Positions 1 to 7,453 of a stretch of 39,037 bases of DNA are shown piece after piece (positions within the stretch are counted from its first letter, which is position 1; each line of letters opens with the position of its first letter). The DNA comes from Streptomyces musisoli. GTDB lineage: Bacteria > Actinomycetota > Actinomycetes > Streptomycetales > Streptomycetaceae. Below the pieces are notes generated by a model. The model was given only the letters and a program-made list of their open reading frames with translations. It was not told where the DNA came from and searched no databases. Position numbers and translations under genes: made by a program. The stretch is from the NCBI RefSeq assembly GCF_016741855.1, contig NZ_JAERRH010000033.1, positions 1 through 39,037 of the forward strand, read 5' to 3'.

Positions 1-124
1 AAACGGCCCCCGCCAAATGGCCCCCACGAACCCGCACCCGCCGAACGGCACCCGCCGAACGGCGCTCCCCCCACGGCGTGAAACCCTCCCGCCCCCGGTC
101 CCGTGGCCCGGCAGAATGGCCACC

Positions 125-760
125 ATGGCTTTCAACCTCACCGTCGGCTTCGACCTCGACATGACCCTCATCGACTCGCGGCCGGGCATCCGTGCCTGTT
201 ACCTGGCCCTGGCGGAGCGCACGGGGACGTTCATCGACGCCGATCTGGCGGTGACCCGGCTGGGTCCGCCGCTGGCGGAGGAACTGATCCAGTGGTTCCC
301 GGCCGAGCAGGTGCCGGCGATGGCCGACCTGTACCGGGAGATGTACCCCTCCATAGCCATCGCCGCGACGCCCGCCATGGACGGCGCCCGGGAGGCGATC
401 GACGCGGTGCGCGCGGCCGGCGGCCGGACGATGGTGGTGACGGCGAAGTACGAGCCCAACGCCAAGCTGCACCTGTCCCACCTCGGCATCGAGCCGGACG
501 TGGTGGTCGGTGACCTGTGGGCCGAGCAGAAGGCGGCGGCGCTGCGCGAGCACGGCGCCGGCGTGTACGTCGGCGATCACGTCGGAGACGTACGCGGTGC
601 CCGTGCGGCGGGTGCGTTTTCGGTCGCCGTGGCGACCGGCCCGTGCCCGGCCGACGAACTGACCGCGGCCGGTGCGGACGTCGTCCTGGCCGGTCTGTCC
701 GCCTTCCCGGCGTGGCTCTCCGGCTACCGCGAGGCGCCCGGCGCGGCCTCCCGCGCCTGA
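125..760 (+). CDS. HAD-family hydrolase (phosphatase)
   Basis: This 211-residue protein is a haloacid-dehalogenase-superfamily hydrolase, probably a cytosolic phosphatase of the phosphoglycolate/pyrophosphatase-like subfamily. The nucleophile motif DLDMTL lies at residues 10-15. A small cap follows, then a motif-II-like VTAK segment in the middle, and the C-terminal acidic motif in GDHVGDVRGA, as expected for the metal-binding loop. Upstream in-frame codons exist from position 17, but they give a low-complexity Pro/Arg stretch, so the ATG at 125 is preferred. There is no Shine-Dalgarno sequence; CAGAAT at 112-117 sits 7 nt before the ATG, so the mRNA could be leaderless. The substrate cannot be told from sequence. 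The 3' end overlaps the convergent gene that ends at 724. Confidence 0.85.
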   Translation: MAFNLTVGFDLDMTLIDSRPGIRACYLALAERTGTFIDADLAVTRLGPPLAEELIQWFPAEQVPAMADLYREMYPSIAIAATPAMDGAREAIDAVRAAGGRTMVVTAKYEPNAKLHLSHLGIEPDVVVGDLWAEQKAAALREHGAGVYVGDHVGDVRGARAAGAFSVAVATGPCPADELTAAGADVVLAGLSAFPAWLSGYREAPGAASRA

Positions 761-987
761 CGCCGGCCGGCGGTGACCGACCGCAGGACACCGGCACCGG
801 CGACGAGGAATCCGATGGCCATGAGCATGCTCAGGCCGAACATGTACGTCGGAAATGGCCTCGCCCCGAAGAACAGCGGGGCCACCGTGACGAGGGTGGC
901 CACGGCCCCGAGGAAGAAGACGACGGCACCGGCGCGGATCAGTCGGTCACCGGGCTCGGCGGAATTCGTTTGGGTTTTGTCACGCAC
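724..987 (-). CDS. Small membrane protein, conserved-hypothetical type
   Basis: This is a protein of about 87 residues with two hydrophobic segments (roughly residues 18-40 and 46-68) separated by a short loop, and a basic, Arg-rich C-terminus. It is most likely a small inner-membrane protein with both ends in the cytoplasm. No enzyme motif is visible and I do not recognise the family. The GTG at 987 is chosen because TACCCT lies 6 nt upstream and there is no Shine-Dalgarno, suggesting a leaderless transcript; a TTG at 1020 would add 11 residues. Its end runs 37 bp into the convergent HAD gene. It is divergent from the cold-shock gene. Confidence 0.6.
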   Translation of the reverse strand: MRDKTQTNSAEPGDRLIRAGAVVFFLGAVATLVTVAPLFFGARPFPTYMFGLSMLMAIGFLVAGAGVLRSVTAGRRQAREAAPGASR

Positions 988-1032
988 CGGACCAGGGTAG
1001 TTCCCTGCGCGAGAGAACAACCGGGGGACGTC

Positions 1033-1060
1033 TTGTCACCGGCCCGAAGACCATTAGCCT
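1033..1060 (+). promoter_or_regulatory. Predicted sigma-70-type promoter of the cold-shock gene
   Basis: TTGTCA at 1033-1038 and TAGCCT at 1055-1060, with a 16-nt spacer, form a plausible principal-sigma (HrdB-type) promoter. It implies an untranslated leader of about 85 nt before the GTG at 1152. A perfect 7-bp inverted repeat (1069-1075 with 1082-1088) falls at the start of that leader and could fold in the mRNA. Not tested; inferred from consensus only. Confidence 0.45.
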
Positions 1061-1151
1061 TGGTAGCGGCGGGTCATGGTCGACCCGCTCTAGTGCTATC
1101 AAGAGCCGTTTCCGAGCAGTTTTCCCAACGAGTACGAGGACGAGGACAGAC

Positions 1152-1535
1152 GTGCCTACCGGCAAGGTCAAGTGGTTCAACAGCGAGAAGGGCTTCGGCT
1201 TTCTCTCCCGCGACGACGGCGGTGACGTCTTCGTCCATTCCTCGGTTCTCCCCGCCGGAGTCGATTCGCTCAAGCCGGGACAGCGCGTGGAGTTCGGGGT
1301 CGTCGCCGGTCAGCGCGGTGACCAGGCGTTGTCGGTGATCCTGCTCGACCCGACGCCCTCGGTCGCCGCCGCCCAGCGCAAGAAGCCGGACGAGTTGGCG
1401 TCGATCGTGCAGGATTTGACGACCCTTCTCGAGAACATCACGCCGATGCTGGAGAAGGGCCGCTACCCGGACAAGGCTTCCGGCAAGAAGATCGCCGGTC
1501 TGCTCCGCGCGGTCGCCGACCAGTTGGACGTCTGA
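1152..1535 (+). CDS. Cold-shock-domain protein with C-terminal extension
   Basis: This 127-residue protein has an N-terminal cold-shock domain (about residues 1-67) with both RNA-binding motifs visible: KGFGFLS (RNP1) and VFVHSS (RNP2). It should bind single-stranded RNA or DNA in the cytosol as an RNA chaperone. A canonical CspA-type protein stops near residue 67; here about 60 more residues follow, predicted helical and rich in charged residues, ending LRAVADQLDV. This long form is known in actinomycetes. The start is GTG at 1152 with a purine-rich GAGGACGAGG just upstream. Its end is 47 bp from the convergent end of mqnD. Confidence 0.93.
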   Translation: MPTGKVKWFNSEKGFGFLSRDDGGDVFVHSSVLPAGVDSLKPGQRVEFGVVAGQRGDQALSVILLDPTPSVAAAQRKKPDELASIVQDLTTLLENITPMLEKGRYPDKASGKKIAGLLRAVADQLDV

Positions 1536-1582
1536 TCCCTGTCTGATCCCTGTCCCGGCGGAACCCGGAATCCGGGAATCCG

Positions 1583-2461
1583 TCAGGGAAACGCGAGTGC
1601 ATCCGGGCCGAGGGGCGGTACGAGCCCCTCGGCCGCCGCACGTGTGAGCAGCCCGCGGACCGCCGCGTAGCCGTCCTCCCCGAGGCCGGCGGTGAACTCG
1701 TTGACGTACAGCCCGATGTGCTGGTCGGTGACGGCCGGGTCCAACTCCTGGGCGTGCGCCATGACGTACGGCCGGGAGGCCTCCGGGTCGTCCCAGGCGG
1801 CGCGCACGGAGGCGCGGATCGAGTCGGCGAGCCGGCCGAGCGCCTCGGCGCCCAGCGAGCGCTTGGCGATGATCGCGCCCAGCGGGATCGGCAGCCCGGT
1901 GGTCCGCTCCCAGTGCTCGCCCATGTCGGCGAGCTTGTGCAGCCCGTAGTTCTGATAGGTGAACCGGGCCTCGTGGATGACCAGACCCGCGTCCACCTTG
2001 CCGTCCCGCACGGCCGGCATGATCTCGTGGAAGGGCATGACCACGATCTCGCCGATCCCGCCCGGCTGGGTGTCCGCCGCCCACAGGCGGAACAGCAGGT
2101 AGGCCGTGGACTTCTCGCTGGGCACGGCGACCCTACGGCCCGTCAGCTCCCCACCGCCGAAAGCGGGGGAGGTGCCCCCGGCCGACGGCTCCCGCGTGAG
2201 TACCAGCGGTCCGCAGCCCCGGCCCAGCGCGCCCCCGCACGGCAGCAGCGCGTACTCGTCGAGGACGTACGGCAGGACGGCGTACGACACCTTCAGCACG
2301 TCGAACTCGCCGCGCTCGGCCATGCCGTTGGTGATGTCGATGTCGGCGAAGGTCACGTCCAGCGCGGGCGCGCCGGGGACGCGGCCGTGGGCGAGGGCGT
2401 CGAAGACGAACGTGTCGTTCGGGCAGGGGGAGTACGCGATCCGAAGCGGCTCAGTGCTCAT
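1583..2461 (-). CDS. mqnD: 1,4-dihydroxy-6-naphthoate synthase (futalosine menaquinone pathway)
   Basis: This 292-residue MqnA/MqnD-family protein converts cyclic dehypoxanthine futalosine to 1,4-dihydroxy-6-naphthoate, the last dedicated step giving the menaquinone ring in the futalosine route used by Streptomyces. The family signature SPCPNDTF is near the N-terminus, followed by the conserved DIDITN and VLKVSYA segments that shape the substrate cleft. The ATG at 2461 is chosen over an in-frame start at 2602, because the extra 47 residues would be the out-of-frame shadow of mqnB. The start overlaps the end of mqnB by 11 bp, so the two are translationally coupled. A Gly/Pro/Ser-rich insertion near residues 95-105 is encoded by a palindromic element listed separately. 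mqnA and mqnC are not in this window. Confidence 0.93.
   Translation of the reverse strand: MSTEPLRIAYSPCPNDTFVFDALAHGRVPGAPALDVTFADIDITNGMAERGEFDVLKVSYAVLPYVLDEYALLPCGGALGRGCGPLVLTREPSAGGTSPAFGGGELTGRRVAVPSEKSTAYLLFRLWAADTQPGGIGEIVVMPFHEIMPAVRDGKVDAGLVIHEARFTYQNYGLHKLADMGEHWERTTGLPIPLGAIIAKRSLGAEALGRLADSIRASVRAAWDDPEASRPYVMAHAQELDPAVTDQHIGLYVNEFTAGLGEDGYAAVRGLLTRAAAEGLVPPLGPDALAFP
2147..2179. repeat. Palindromic Streptomyces-type repeat inside mqnD
   Basis: Within mqnD lies a G-run/C-run palindrome: GGGGGAGGTGCCCCC at 2165-2179 and an alternative arm CTCCCC at 2147-2152 that can pair with GGGGAG. Read in the gene it encodes a short Gly/Thr/Ser/Pro/Phe/Gly linker with no stop. I recall near-identical GGGGGAGGTGCCCCC units scattered in and between genes of many Streptomyces genomes. 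This copy is therefore probably a mobile or amplified repeat tolerated in a surface loop. Its identity as a dispersed repeat is from memory, not shown by this window, which has one copy. Confidence 0.5.
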
Positions 2462-3200
2462 GTGGGTTCCAACTCTCCAGGGCGGGCGCGAGCTTCCCGA
2501 AGCCCTCGGTGAGGGCGGTGAGGGCGTCGCCGATGCGCCAGGCGGCCCGGTCGCGGGGTCCGACCGGGTTGGAGACCGCGCGGATCTCCAGGACGGGCAC
2601 ACCGTGCGCGGCGGCGGCCTCCGCCACCCCGAAGCCCTCCATGCCCTCGGCGAGCGCGTCGGGATGCCGGGCGCGCAGGGCGGCGGCGCGGGCGGCGGTA
2701 CCGGTCACGGTGGAGGCGGTCAGGATCGTGCCGGCGCGGGCGCCGGTGGCCTCGGACACGACTCGGACGAGTGATTCCGGCGGGCGGTGGGTGACGGTCC
2801 CGAAACCGAGTTCGGTGACCGGGAGGAAGCCGTCGGCGGTCTCGGCGCCCAGGTCGGCCACGGTGATCGCGTCGGCGGTGACGAGCGAGCCGACGGGCGC
2901 GTCGGGCGGGAAGCCGCCGCCGATCCCGGCCGAGACGACCAGATCGTAGGGGCGGCCGGCCAGCGCGGCGGCGGTGAGGGCGCCGGCGGTGCCGGCGGCG
3001 GCGAGCGCCGGACCCACACCGGCGGCGAGCAGGTCCCAGCCCGCAGCCGTACGGCACAGGGTCGCGCCCGGCAGCCGTACCTCCTCGGCCGCCGCGGGCA
3101 ACGCCCGGACCACCGCGTCCCGCTCGACGGGAACCGCGGTGGCGACGAGGACCCTTACGGTGGAAGTCGTGATCAGGCCTTCTTCAGCTCGAAGGACCAC
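2451..3200 (-). CDS. mqnB: Futalosine hydrolase
   Basis: This protein of about 249 residues belongs to the purine-nucleosidase (MTA/SAH nucleosidase-like) superfamily. It releases hypoxanthine from futalosine to give dehypoxanthine futalosine, one step of the futalosine menaquinone route. The nucleosidase core is recognisable from SAGIGGG in the middle and from AEGMEGFGVA, which carries the conserved Met-Glu pair that contacts the ribose. The immediately following mqnD overlaps by 11 bp, which supports the assignment over an ordinary nucleosidase. The start is uncertain: the GTG at 3200 overlaps the upstream lipoprotein gene by 28 bp, and the conserved fold seems to begin about 15 residues later, where no good ATG or GTG exists. 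Confidence 0.9.
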   Translation of the reverse strand: MVLRAEEGLITTSTVRVLVATAVPVERDAVVRALPAAAEEVRLPGATLCRTAAGWDLLAAGVGPALAAAGTAGALTAAALAGRPYDLVVSAGIGGGFPPDAPVGSLVTADAITVADLGAETADGFLPVTELGFGTVTHRPPESLVRVVSEATGARAGTILTASTVTGTAARAAALRARHPDALAEGMEGFGVAEAAAAHGVPVLEIRAVSNPVGPRDRAAWRIGDALTALTEGFGKLAPALESWNPHEH

Positions 3201-3646
3201 ACACCCTTGACGTTCTTCTCGCCCATCTGGATCGCGAGCTTGTTGGTCTCGCCCTGCGTGCCGTACTGGGCGCTGAAGAACGCGCTGCTCGGGATGGTGC
3301 GGTAGGTCTCCTTGCTGAAGTCGCTGAACGGGCGGCCGTTGACGAGCACGACCCAGCCGGCGTCCGCGATCTTCGGGTCGACGCCGATGCGGACGGTCTC
3401 GTCCTGGCCGACCTTGATCGACTTCACGTCGTCGGCGTTCTTGACGCAGTCCTTCAGCGACTCGGCGTTCAGCTTGTCGCCGTCGTTGTAGCAGAGGGCC
3501 TCGGAGTTGACCGAGTCCCCGCCGACGGTGATCGTCGCGACGGGGGTCGGCTTGTCACAGGCCGACAGGACGAGCAGTCCGGCGGAAACGGCGCCGGCGA
3601 CGGCGACGGCGCGGCGGCGTCGCACAGCGGATTGCAGCGTGGTCAT
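3173..3646 (-). CDS. Putative lipoprotein, DUF2771-like
   Basis: This 157-residue protein has an N-terminal Arg-rich region, a hydrophobic segment and a lipobox (LVLSAC, Cys about residue 30), so it should be lipid-anchored on the outer face of the membrane. The mature part has two further Cys (about residues 52 and 67) that could form a disulfide, and ends in a basic helix. It resembles the DUF2771 lipoproteins of actinomycetes, an assignment from memory. Its stop codon lies within the first codons of mqnB (28-bp overlap), so it is likely cotranscribed with mqnB and mqnD, though no role in menaquinone synthesis is known to me. Confidence 0.8.
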   Translation of the reverse strand: MTTLQSAVRRRRAVAVAGAVSAGLLVLSACDKPTPVATITVGGDSVNSEALCYNDGDKLNAESLKDCVKNADDVKSIKVGQDETVRIGVDPKIADAGWVVLVNGRPFSDFSKETYRTIPSSAFFSAQYGTQGETNKLAIQMGEKNVKGVWSFELKKA

Positions 3647-3700
3647 GGCCGAAGGCTATCGGGCGCCCGGAGCCGTCCCCCCACGTGGGGTGCGGCGTGC

Positions 3701-3759
3701 CCGGTTCGTTACGCCACGCGTGCCCGGGACCGGGAAAGCCGTTCCCGGATCGTTACGCC
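3701..3759. repeat. Direct repeat upstream of the lipoprotein-mqnBD operon
   Basis: Two 15-bp copies, 3701-3715 and 3745-3759, match at 14 of 15 positions (CCGGWTCGTTACGCC), 44 bp apart. On the minus strand both read GGCGTAACG, oriented toward the lipoprotein gene starting at 3646. CGTAAC-like hexamers are known -35 elements of some actinomycete ECF sigma factors (BldN-type), and paired direct repeats can also be regulator sites. Which applies is not shown. Confidence 0.35.
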
Positions 3760-3789
3760 GGCCGATGCCACCCGCCGGGGGGCGCGGGG

Positions 3790-5190
3790 TCACGCCACCC
3801 TGGCCCGCGCCCGGCCGCCGTGCCGGGCCGAGGCGAGCAGCCCCCTCAGCGTGGTCAGCCAGCCGACGGCCACGAACACGGCGCCGACCAGCAGCCCCAC
3901 CGTGCCGTTGAGCGGCATCACGATCCCGACCGCGCCGCCGAACACCCACGCCATCTGCAGCAGCGTCTCCGAGCGGGCGAACGCCGAGGTACGCACCTGC
4001 TCCGGCACGTCCCGCTGGATCAGCGCGTCCAGCGCCAGCTTGGCCAGCGCCTGCGCGAACCCGGCCACGGCCGCCAGACAGGCCACCAGGAACGCGCTGA
4101 AGAACAGGCCGGCGACGACCGACGCACCGAGCACCACCGCGACGACGGCCACGATGATGACCTCCGGCGCGCGTGACCTGAGCCAGGCGCCCACGGCCGT
4201 CCCCAAGGCGTTGCCCACCCCCGCCGCGACCCCCACTATCCCCAGCGACACGGCCGCGCTCTGCCCGGTCAGCGGATGCTCGCGCAGCAGGAAGGCCAGG
4301 AAGAAGATCAGGAAGCCGGACAGGCAGCGCAGGGCGGCGTTGGCGCCGAGCGCGTGGGTGACGGCGGGCCCGACCGTCCGCAGCCCCGGCCGCTTGACCC
4401 GCTTGCGGTACGGCCCGTGCAGATGCTGTTCGTCGGCCGCGAGCAGCGCCACGTCCTCGCCCTTGGCCGAGTCCACGGTGGGCGGCAGGGAGAACGACAG
4501 AAACGTGCCTGCAACGAAGATCAGGAAGGCGCCGTACAGCGGCCACGGGTCGCCGACCGCGTGCAGACCCGCCGCGACCGGCGCGGCGGCACCCGTCGCC
4601 AGCAGCCCCGCGAGGGTCACCCGGGAATTGGCCTTCACCAGCGAGAACCGCGGCGGCAGCAGCCGCGGCACGACGGCACTGCGGACCACGCCGTACGCCT
4701 TCGAGGCCACCAGCACGCCCAGCGCGGCCGGATACAGCTCCAGACTGCCGCTCGCCACCGCCCCCGAGATGACCAGCGCGAGCAGCGCCCGCGCCAGCAT
4801 CGACCCCGCCATCGCGGCCCGCCGCCCGTGCGGCAGCCGGTCCAGCAGCGGGCCGATGACCGGAGCGAGGACCGTGAACGGAGCCATCGTGATGGCGAGA
4901 TAGAGCGCGACCCGCCCGCGCGCCTCGTCGGTGGGCACGGAGAAGAACACGGTCGAGGCCAGCGCCACCGTGACCATCACGTCCCCGGCGCCGTTCACCG
5001 CGTGCAGCTCGATCAGCTTGCCCAGGCCCGACTCGCCCGCGCCGTGCGCGTGCGTGGCCCTGCGGATCCCCCGCGCCGCGCCGGAGACAGGAAAGTGCAG
5101 GGCACGGCCCATCGCGCGGACGGCACCACCCACCCGGCCCGAACCGCCGCCCCGATCACTCGCCTTGTCCGCGGCTGTCACGACGTTCAT
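3790..5190 (-). CDS. MFS transporter
   Basis: This 466-residue integral membrane protein of the major facilitator superfamily has about 12 hydrophobic segments spread along its length. The first half holds the typical GPLLDRLPHGRR loop between TM2 and TM3, the MFS motif-A position. A basic cytoplasmic loop (HLHGPYRKRVKRPGLR) separates the two six-helix halves. Substrate unknown. The ATG at 5190 starts a charged N-terminal tail of about 60 residues before the first helix; further upstream the frame is intergenic low-complexity sequence. TATCTC lies 8 nt before the ATG. It is divergent from the DUF3027 gene across a 384-bp gap. Confidence 0.85.
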   Translation of the reverse strand: MNVVTAADKASDRGGGSGRVGGAVRAMGRALHFPVSGAARGIRRATHAHGAGESGLGKLIELHAVNGAGDVMVTVALASTVFFSVPTDEARGRVALYLAITMAPFTVLAPVIGPLLDRLPHGRRAAMAGSMLARALLALVISGAVASGSLELYPAALGVLVASKAYGVVRSAVVPRLLPPRFSLVKANSRVTLAGLLATGAAAPVAAGLHAVGDPWPLYGAFLIFVAGTFLSFSLPPTVDSAKGEDVALLAADEQHLHGPYRKRVKRPGLRTVGPAVTHALGANAALRCLSGFLIFFLAFLLREHPLTGQSAAVSLGIVGVAAGVGNALGTAVGAWLRSRAPEVIIVAVVAVVLGASVVAGLFFSAFLVACLAAVAGFAQALAKLALDALIQRDVPEQVRTSAFARSETLLQMAWVFGGAVGIVMPLNGTVGLLVGAVFVAVGWLTTLRGLLASARHGGRARARVA

Positions 5191-5574
5191 AGTGCCCCGA
5201 GATACGGCCGGATAGTGCGGTACGGCACGGATGGCGGGCGCATCACCCCGCACAGCGCCGCATCGCCCCGCATCGCGCCGCATGGTCGTGCATCCCCCCG
5301 TACGGCCCCGCCCCCGGGCTCCGGACGTCCCGCCCGGGTGGCCGGCCGACCCCGCACCCGGGCTCCGGACGGCCCGCTCAGGTGGGCGGGTGGGAATATC
5401 CACGAATCCCGCCCGGTGTAGCGTGCCTATCTCAGCCATAACGCAGAATGGATGGCAGAGGTGCGCCCAGGCGCGCGGATGCAGACGTCGATGCGGTCCC
5501 CAGGTCCGCTCCGTCGGCGAAACCGCCGGAGGCAGCCGCACTCGACGAGACGGCGTAGGAGAGAAGCGATACCT
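5191..5574. other. 384-bp divergent intergenic region with short repeats
   Basis: No convincing gene is seen. It contains a run of short GC-rich units of the CGCCGCAT/CGCCCCGCAT type around 5240-5284 and a direct repeat of about 33 bp, 5313-5345 and 5357-5389 (spaced 44 bp), both copies holding CCCGGGCTCCGGAC. The A+T-richer stretch near 5395-5450 (GAATATCCACGAAT, TAGCGTGCCTATCTCAGCCATAACG) is the likely promoter zone for the rightward DUF3027 gene. The stretch next to 5190 is the likely promoter for the leftward MFS gene. Confidence 0.4.
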
Positions 5575-6498
5575 GTGAGCGCGACAACGCGAAGCCGCAC
5601 CCCCGACCGCCTGTGCGCCGAGGCCGTCGACCTCGCCCGCGCCGCCGCAGAGGAGGCCGCCGCCCCCGGCGTGGTCGGCGAGCACACCGGCCTGGTGTCG
5701 GAGGGCGACCGCGTTGTCACGCACTTCTTCGAGTGCAAGGAACTGGGCTACCGGGGCTGGCGCTGGGCCGTGACCGTGGCCCGCGCCTCCCGCGCCAAGC
5801 TGGTGACCGTGGACGAGGCCGTCCTCCTCCCCGGCCCCGACGCCCTCCTCGCCCCCGAATGGGTGCCGTGGAGCGAACGCCTGCGCCCCGGAGACCTCGG
5901 CCCCGGCGACCTGCTCCCCACGGACCAGGACGACCTGCGCCTGGAGCCCGGCTACACGGCCGAGGAGCAGCCCCCGCCGAACTCGCTGGTCTCCGAGGAG
6001 ATGCGGGAGCTGGCGGAGGCCGAGGACGCCGACGTCACCCCCGGCGCGCCCGCCACCCAGCCGACGACCCCCACCCGCGGTTCGATCGCCGCGGTGGCCG
6101 AGGAACTCGGCATGCGGCGCGCGCGTGTCCTGTCCCGTTACGGCCTGCACACCGCCGCCGACCGCTGGGAGGACGCCTTCGGCCCGAAGACGCCGATGGC
6201 CCAGGCGGCCCCGGCGTCGTGCATGTCCTGCGGATTCCTGACGCCCATCGGCGGCTCCCTCGGCCAGGCCTTCGGCGTCTGCGCGAACGAGTTCTCGCCG
6301 GCGGACGGCCGCGTGGTCTCGCTCTCCTACGGCTGCGGCGGCCACTCGGAGGCGGCGGTCATGCCGAAGCCCCCGCAGCCGGCCGCGCCGGTCATCGACG
6401 AGACCAGGGTCGACCCCTTCCCCCTCCGCCCGGCCCCCGACTCCGGCTCGGTCCCGGAAACGGGCGACGAGGAAACGGCGGAACTGGGACATTCCTGA
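5575..6498 (+). CDS. DUF3027 family protein
   Basis: This 307-residue, probably cytosolic protein is of the actinobacterial DUF3027 type. The N-terminal half has an aromatic-rich conserved block (FFECKELGYRGWRW, then the VPW..RL..GDLG motif). A Pro/Asp-rich linker follows, then a helix-turn-helix-like stretch (EELGMRRARVLSRYG). The C-terminal region has Cys residues in CMSCGF, VCANEF and GCGGH, which could bind a metal. Function is unknown. The GTG at 5575 is chosen because AGGAGAG lies about 11 nt upstream; an ATG at 5452 would add 41 Arg-rich residues without support. The C-terminal tail is acidic and low complexity. Confidence 0.8.
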   Translation: MSATTRSRTPDRLCAEAVDLARAAAEEAAAPGVVGEHTGLVSEGDRVVTHFFECKELGYRGWRWAVTVARASRAKLVTVDEAVLLPGPDALLAPEWVPWSERLRPGDLGPGDLLPTDQDDLRLEPGYTAEEQPPPNSLVSEEMRELAEAEDADVTPGAPATQPTTPTRGSIAAVAEELGMRRARVLSRYGLHTAADRWEDAFGPKTPMAQAAPASCMSCGFLTPIGGSLGQAFGVCANEFSPADGRVVSLSYGCGGHSEAAVMPKPPQPAAPVIDETRVDPFPLRPAPDSGSVPETGDEETAELGHS

Positions 6499-6560
6499 GG
6501 AGTGGCCGGGGCTGGGCTGGAGCACACTCCTGAGGAGTGGCCAGGCTGGTCTGGGGGCGT

Positions 6561-6721
6561 GGCTTCGGGCTAGAGGGGGCTTCGGCCTGGGGCGTGGCTT
6601 CGGGCTAGAGGGTGGCTTCGGCCTGGGGCGTGGCTTCGGGCTGGAGGGTGGCTTCGGGCTGGAGGGTGGCTTCGGCCTGCGGGGCAGCTTCGGCCTGGGG
6701 GGTGGCTTCGGGTCTCGGGGT
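6561..6721. repeat. 18-bp tandem repeat, nine units, crossing a stop codon
   Basis: Nine consecutive units starting GGCTTCGG (AGCTTCGG in one) lie at 6561, 6578, 6596, 6614, 6632, 6650, 6668, 6686 and 6704. All are 18 bp except the first, which is 17 bp. On the minus strand each reads as six residues of the type E-A-T-(L/P)-Q-(P/A), forming the C-terminus of the ATPase gene. Units at 6561 and 6596 carry CTA where others have CTG, giving TAG on the coding strand; the one at 6605-6607 is the stop. The array continues 44 bp past that stop, so the coding tail has been shortened by one base change. Confidence 0.9.
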
Positions 6722-7192
6722 GGGGCCCGGGTGCTGCGTCGGCGCGTTGTGGCCTGAGCCGGCCCGCCCGATCCCTACTTCGGCCGTCCCGACCCGCACT
6801 TCGGCCCACACCGTCTTGCGCGGCGGCAGCCCGGGTGCCGTGCCCCACCGCTCGGCCAACGCCGCCACCAGCAGCAGCCCCCGCCCGCCGTCGGCATCCG
6901 CCGCCGGGGCGCTCACCGGGCACGGCAGCCGGTCACCGCGCGTATCGGTCACCTCGATACGGAGGGTGTCGCCGACGACGTACAGCGTCAGCCGGAAGTC
7001 CCGGCCGGCCACGCGGCCATGCGTGGCGGCGTTGGTGGCGAGTTCACCGACGATCAGCTCGGCCGGGTCCAACGGGAGTCCCCAGGTGCGCAGTTGTGCG
7101 CCGGCCAGCAGCCGGGCGAGCCGGGCGCCGCGTGGCGTGGGGGACAACTGCGCCGTGAAGTTGGGGATGGGGGTGGAGATTTCCTGGTTCAC
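6605..7192 (-). CDS. Anti-sigma-type ATP-binding protein (HATPase) with repeat tail
   Basis: This 195-residue protein is a single-domain GHKL ATPase of the SpoIIAB/RsbW-like serine-kinase class, very numerous in Streptomyces. The N-box is ELIVGELATNAATHG (about residues 45-59), followed by the Asp-containing ATP-lid motif VTDTRGD and the glycine-rich GGRGLLLV segment. Such proteins bind a sigma factor or phosphorylate an anti-anti-sigma partner; neither partner is encoded here, so the target is unknown. After about residue 145 the sequence turns into a Pro/Glu/Ala repeat encoded by the 18-bp array. That tail is presumably disordered and not part of the ATPase fold. The gene is monocistronic with the ATG at 7192. 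Confidence 0.85.
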   Translation of the reverse strand: MNQEISTPIPNFTAQLSPTPRGARLARLLAGAQLRTWGLPLDPAELIVGELATNAATHGRVAGRDFRLTLYVVGDTLRIEVTDTRGDRLPCPVSAPAADADGGRGLLLVAALAERWGTAPGLPPRKTVWAEVRVGTAEVGIGRAGSGHNAPTQHPGPTPRPEATPQAEAAPQAEATLQPEATLQPEATPQAEATL

Positions 7193-7327
7193 ATCACTCA
7201 GAGTGGCCGCGCCCGTGGCCCCTGAAAAGCGACCGCGTGGTTGCGTACGGTCACTGTCCGGCGCTTGTCCGCCGGTGTCCGGCCTGTCGAGCCCGACGCG
7301 CGCCCGACGTGCACTCGGCGTGCGCTA

Positions 7328-7433
7328 GGCGGGTGGGATTGGCAGATCCGTTCCGGGCGGTGGGTCCGTCGCGGGCCTGATTCCGGACATCCGTCGCTGG
7401 GCCAGTGGAACGAATCTGCCGATCCCTCCCGCC
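7328..7433. mobile_element. 106-bp inverted-repeat element (MITE- or REP-like)
   Basis: Arms of 27 bp at 7328-7354 and 7407-7433 are inverted repeats matching at 24 of 27 positions. Outer ends are GGCGGG and CCCGCC, and inner ends GTTCC and GGAAC. The 52-bp spacer codes for nothing. The element starts 20 bp after the stop of the PhoD-like gene on the minus strand. It could therefore act as a large 3' hairpin that stabilises or ends that transcript, or be a small non-autonomous transposon remnant with terminal inverted repeats. No flanking target-site duplication is obvious. Confidence 0.5.
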
Positions 7434-7453
7434 CTCGGGGGGAGGGGGGTGGG

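Noticed and set aside
1583..2602. Longer mqnD starting at 2602
   Set aside because: The extra 47 residues are Ser/Pro/Arg-rich out-of-frame mqnB sequence; the family begins at the ATG at 2461.
6561..6721. Possible CRISPR array
   Set aside because: Units are directly adjacent 18-bp repeats with no unique spacers and they code in frame; it is a minisatellite.
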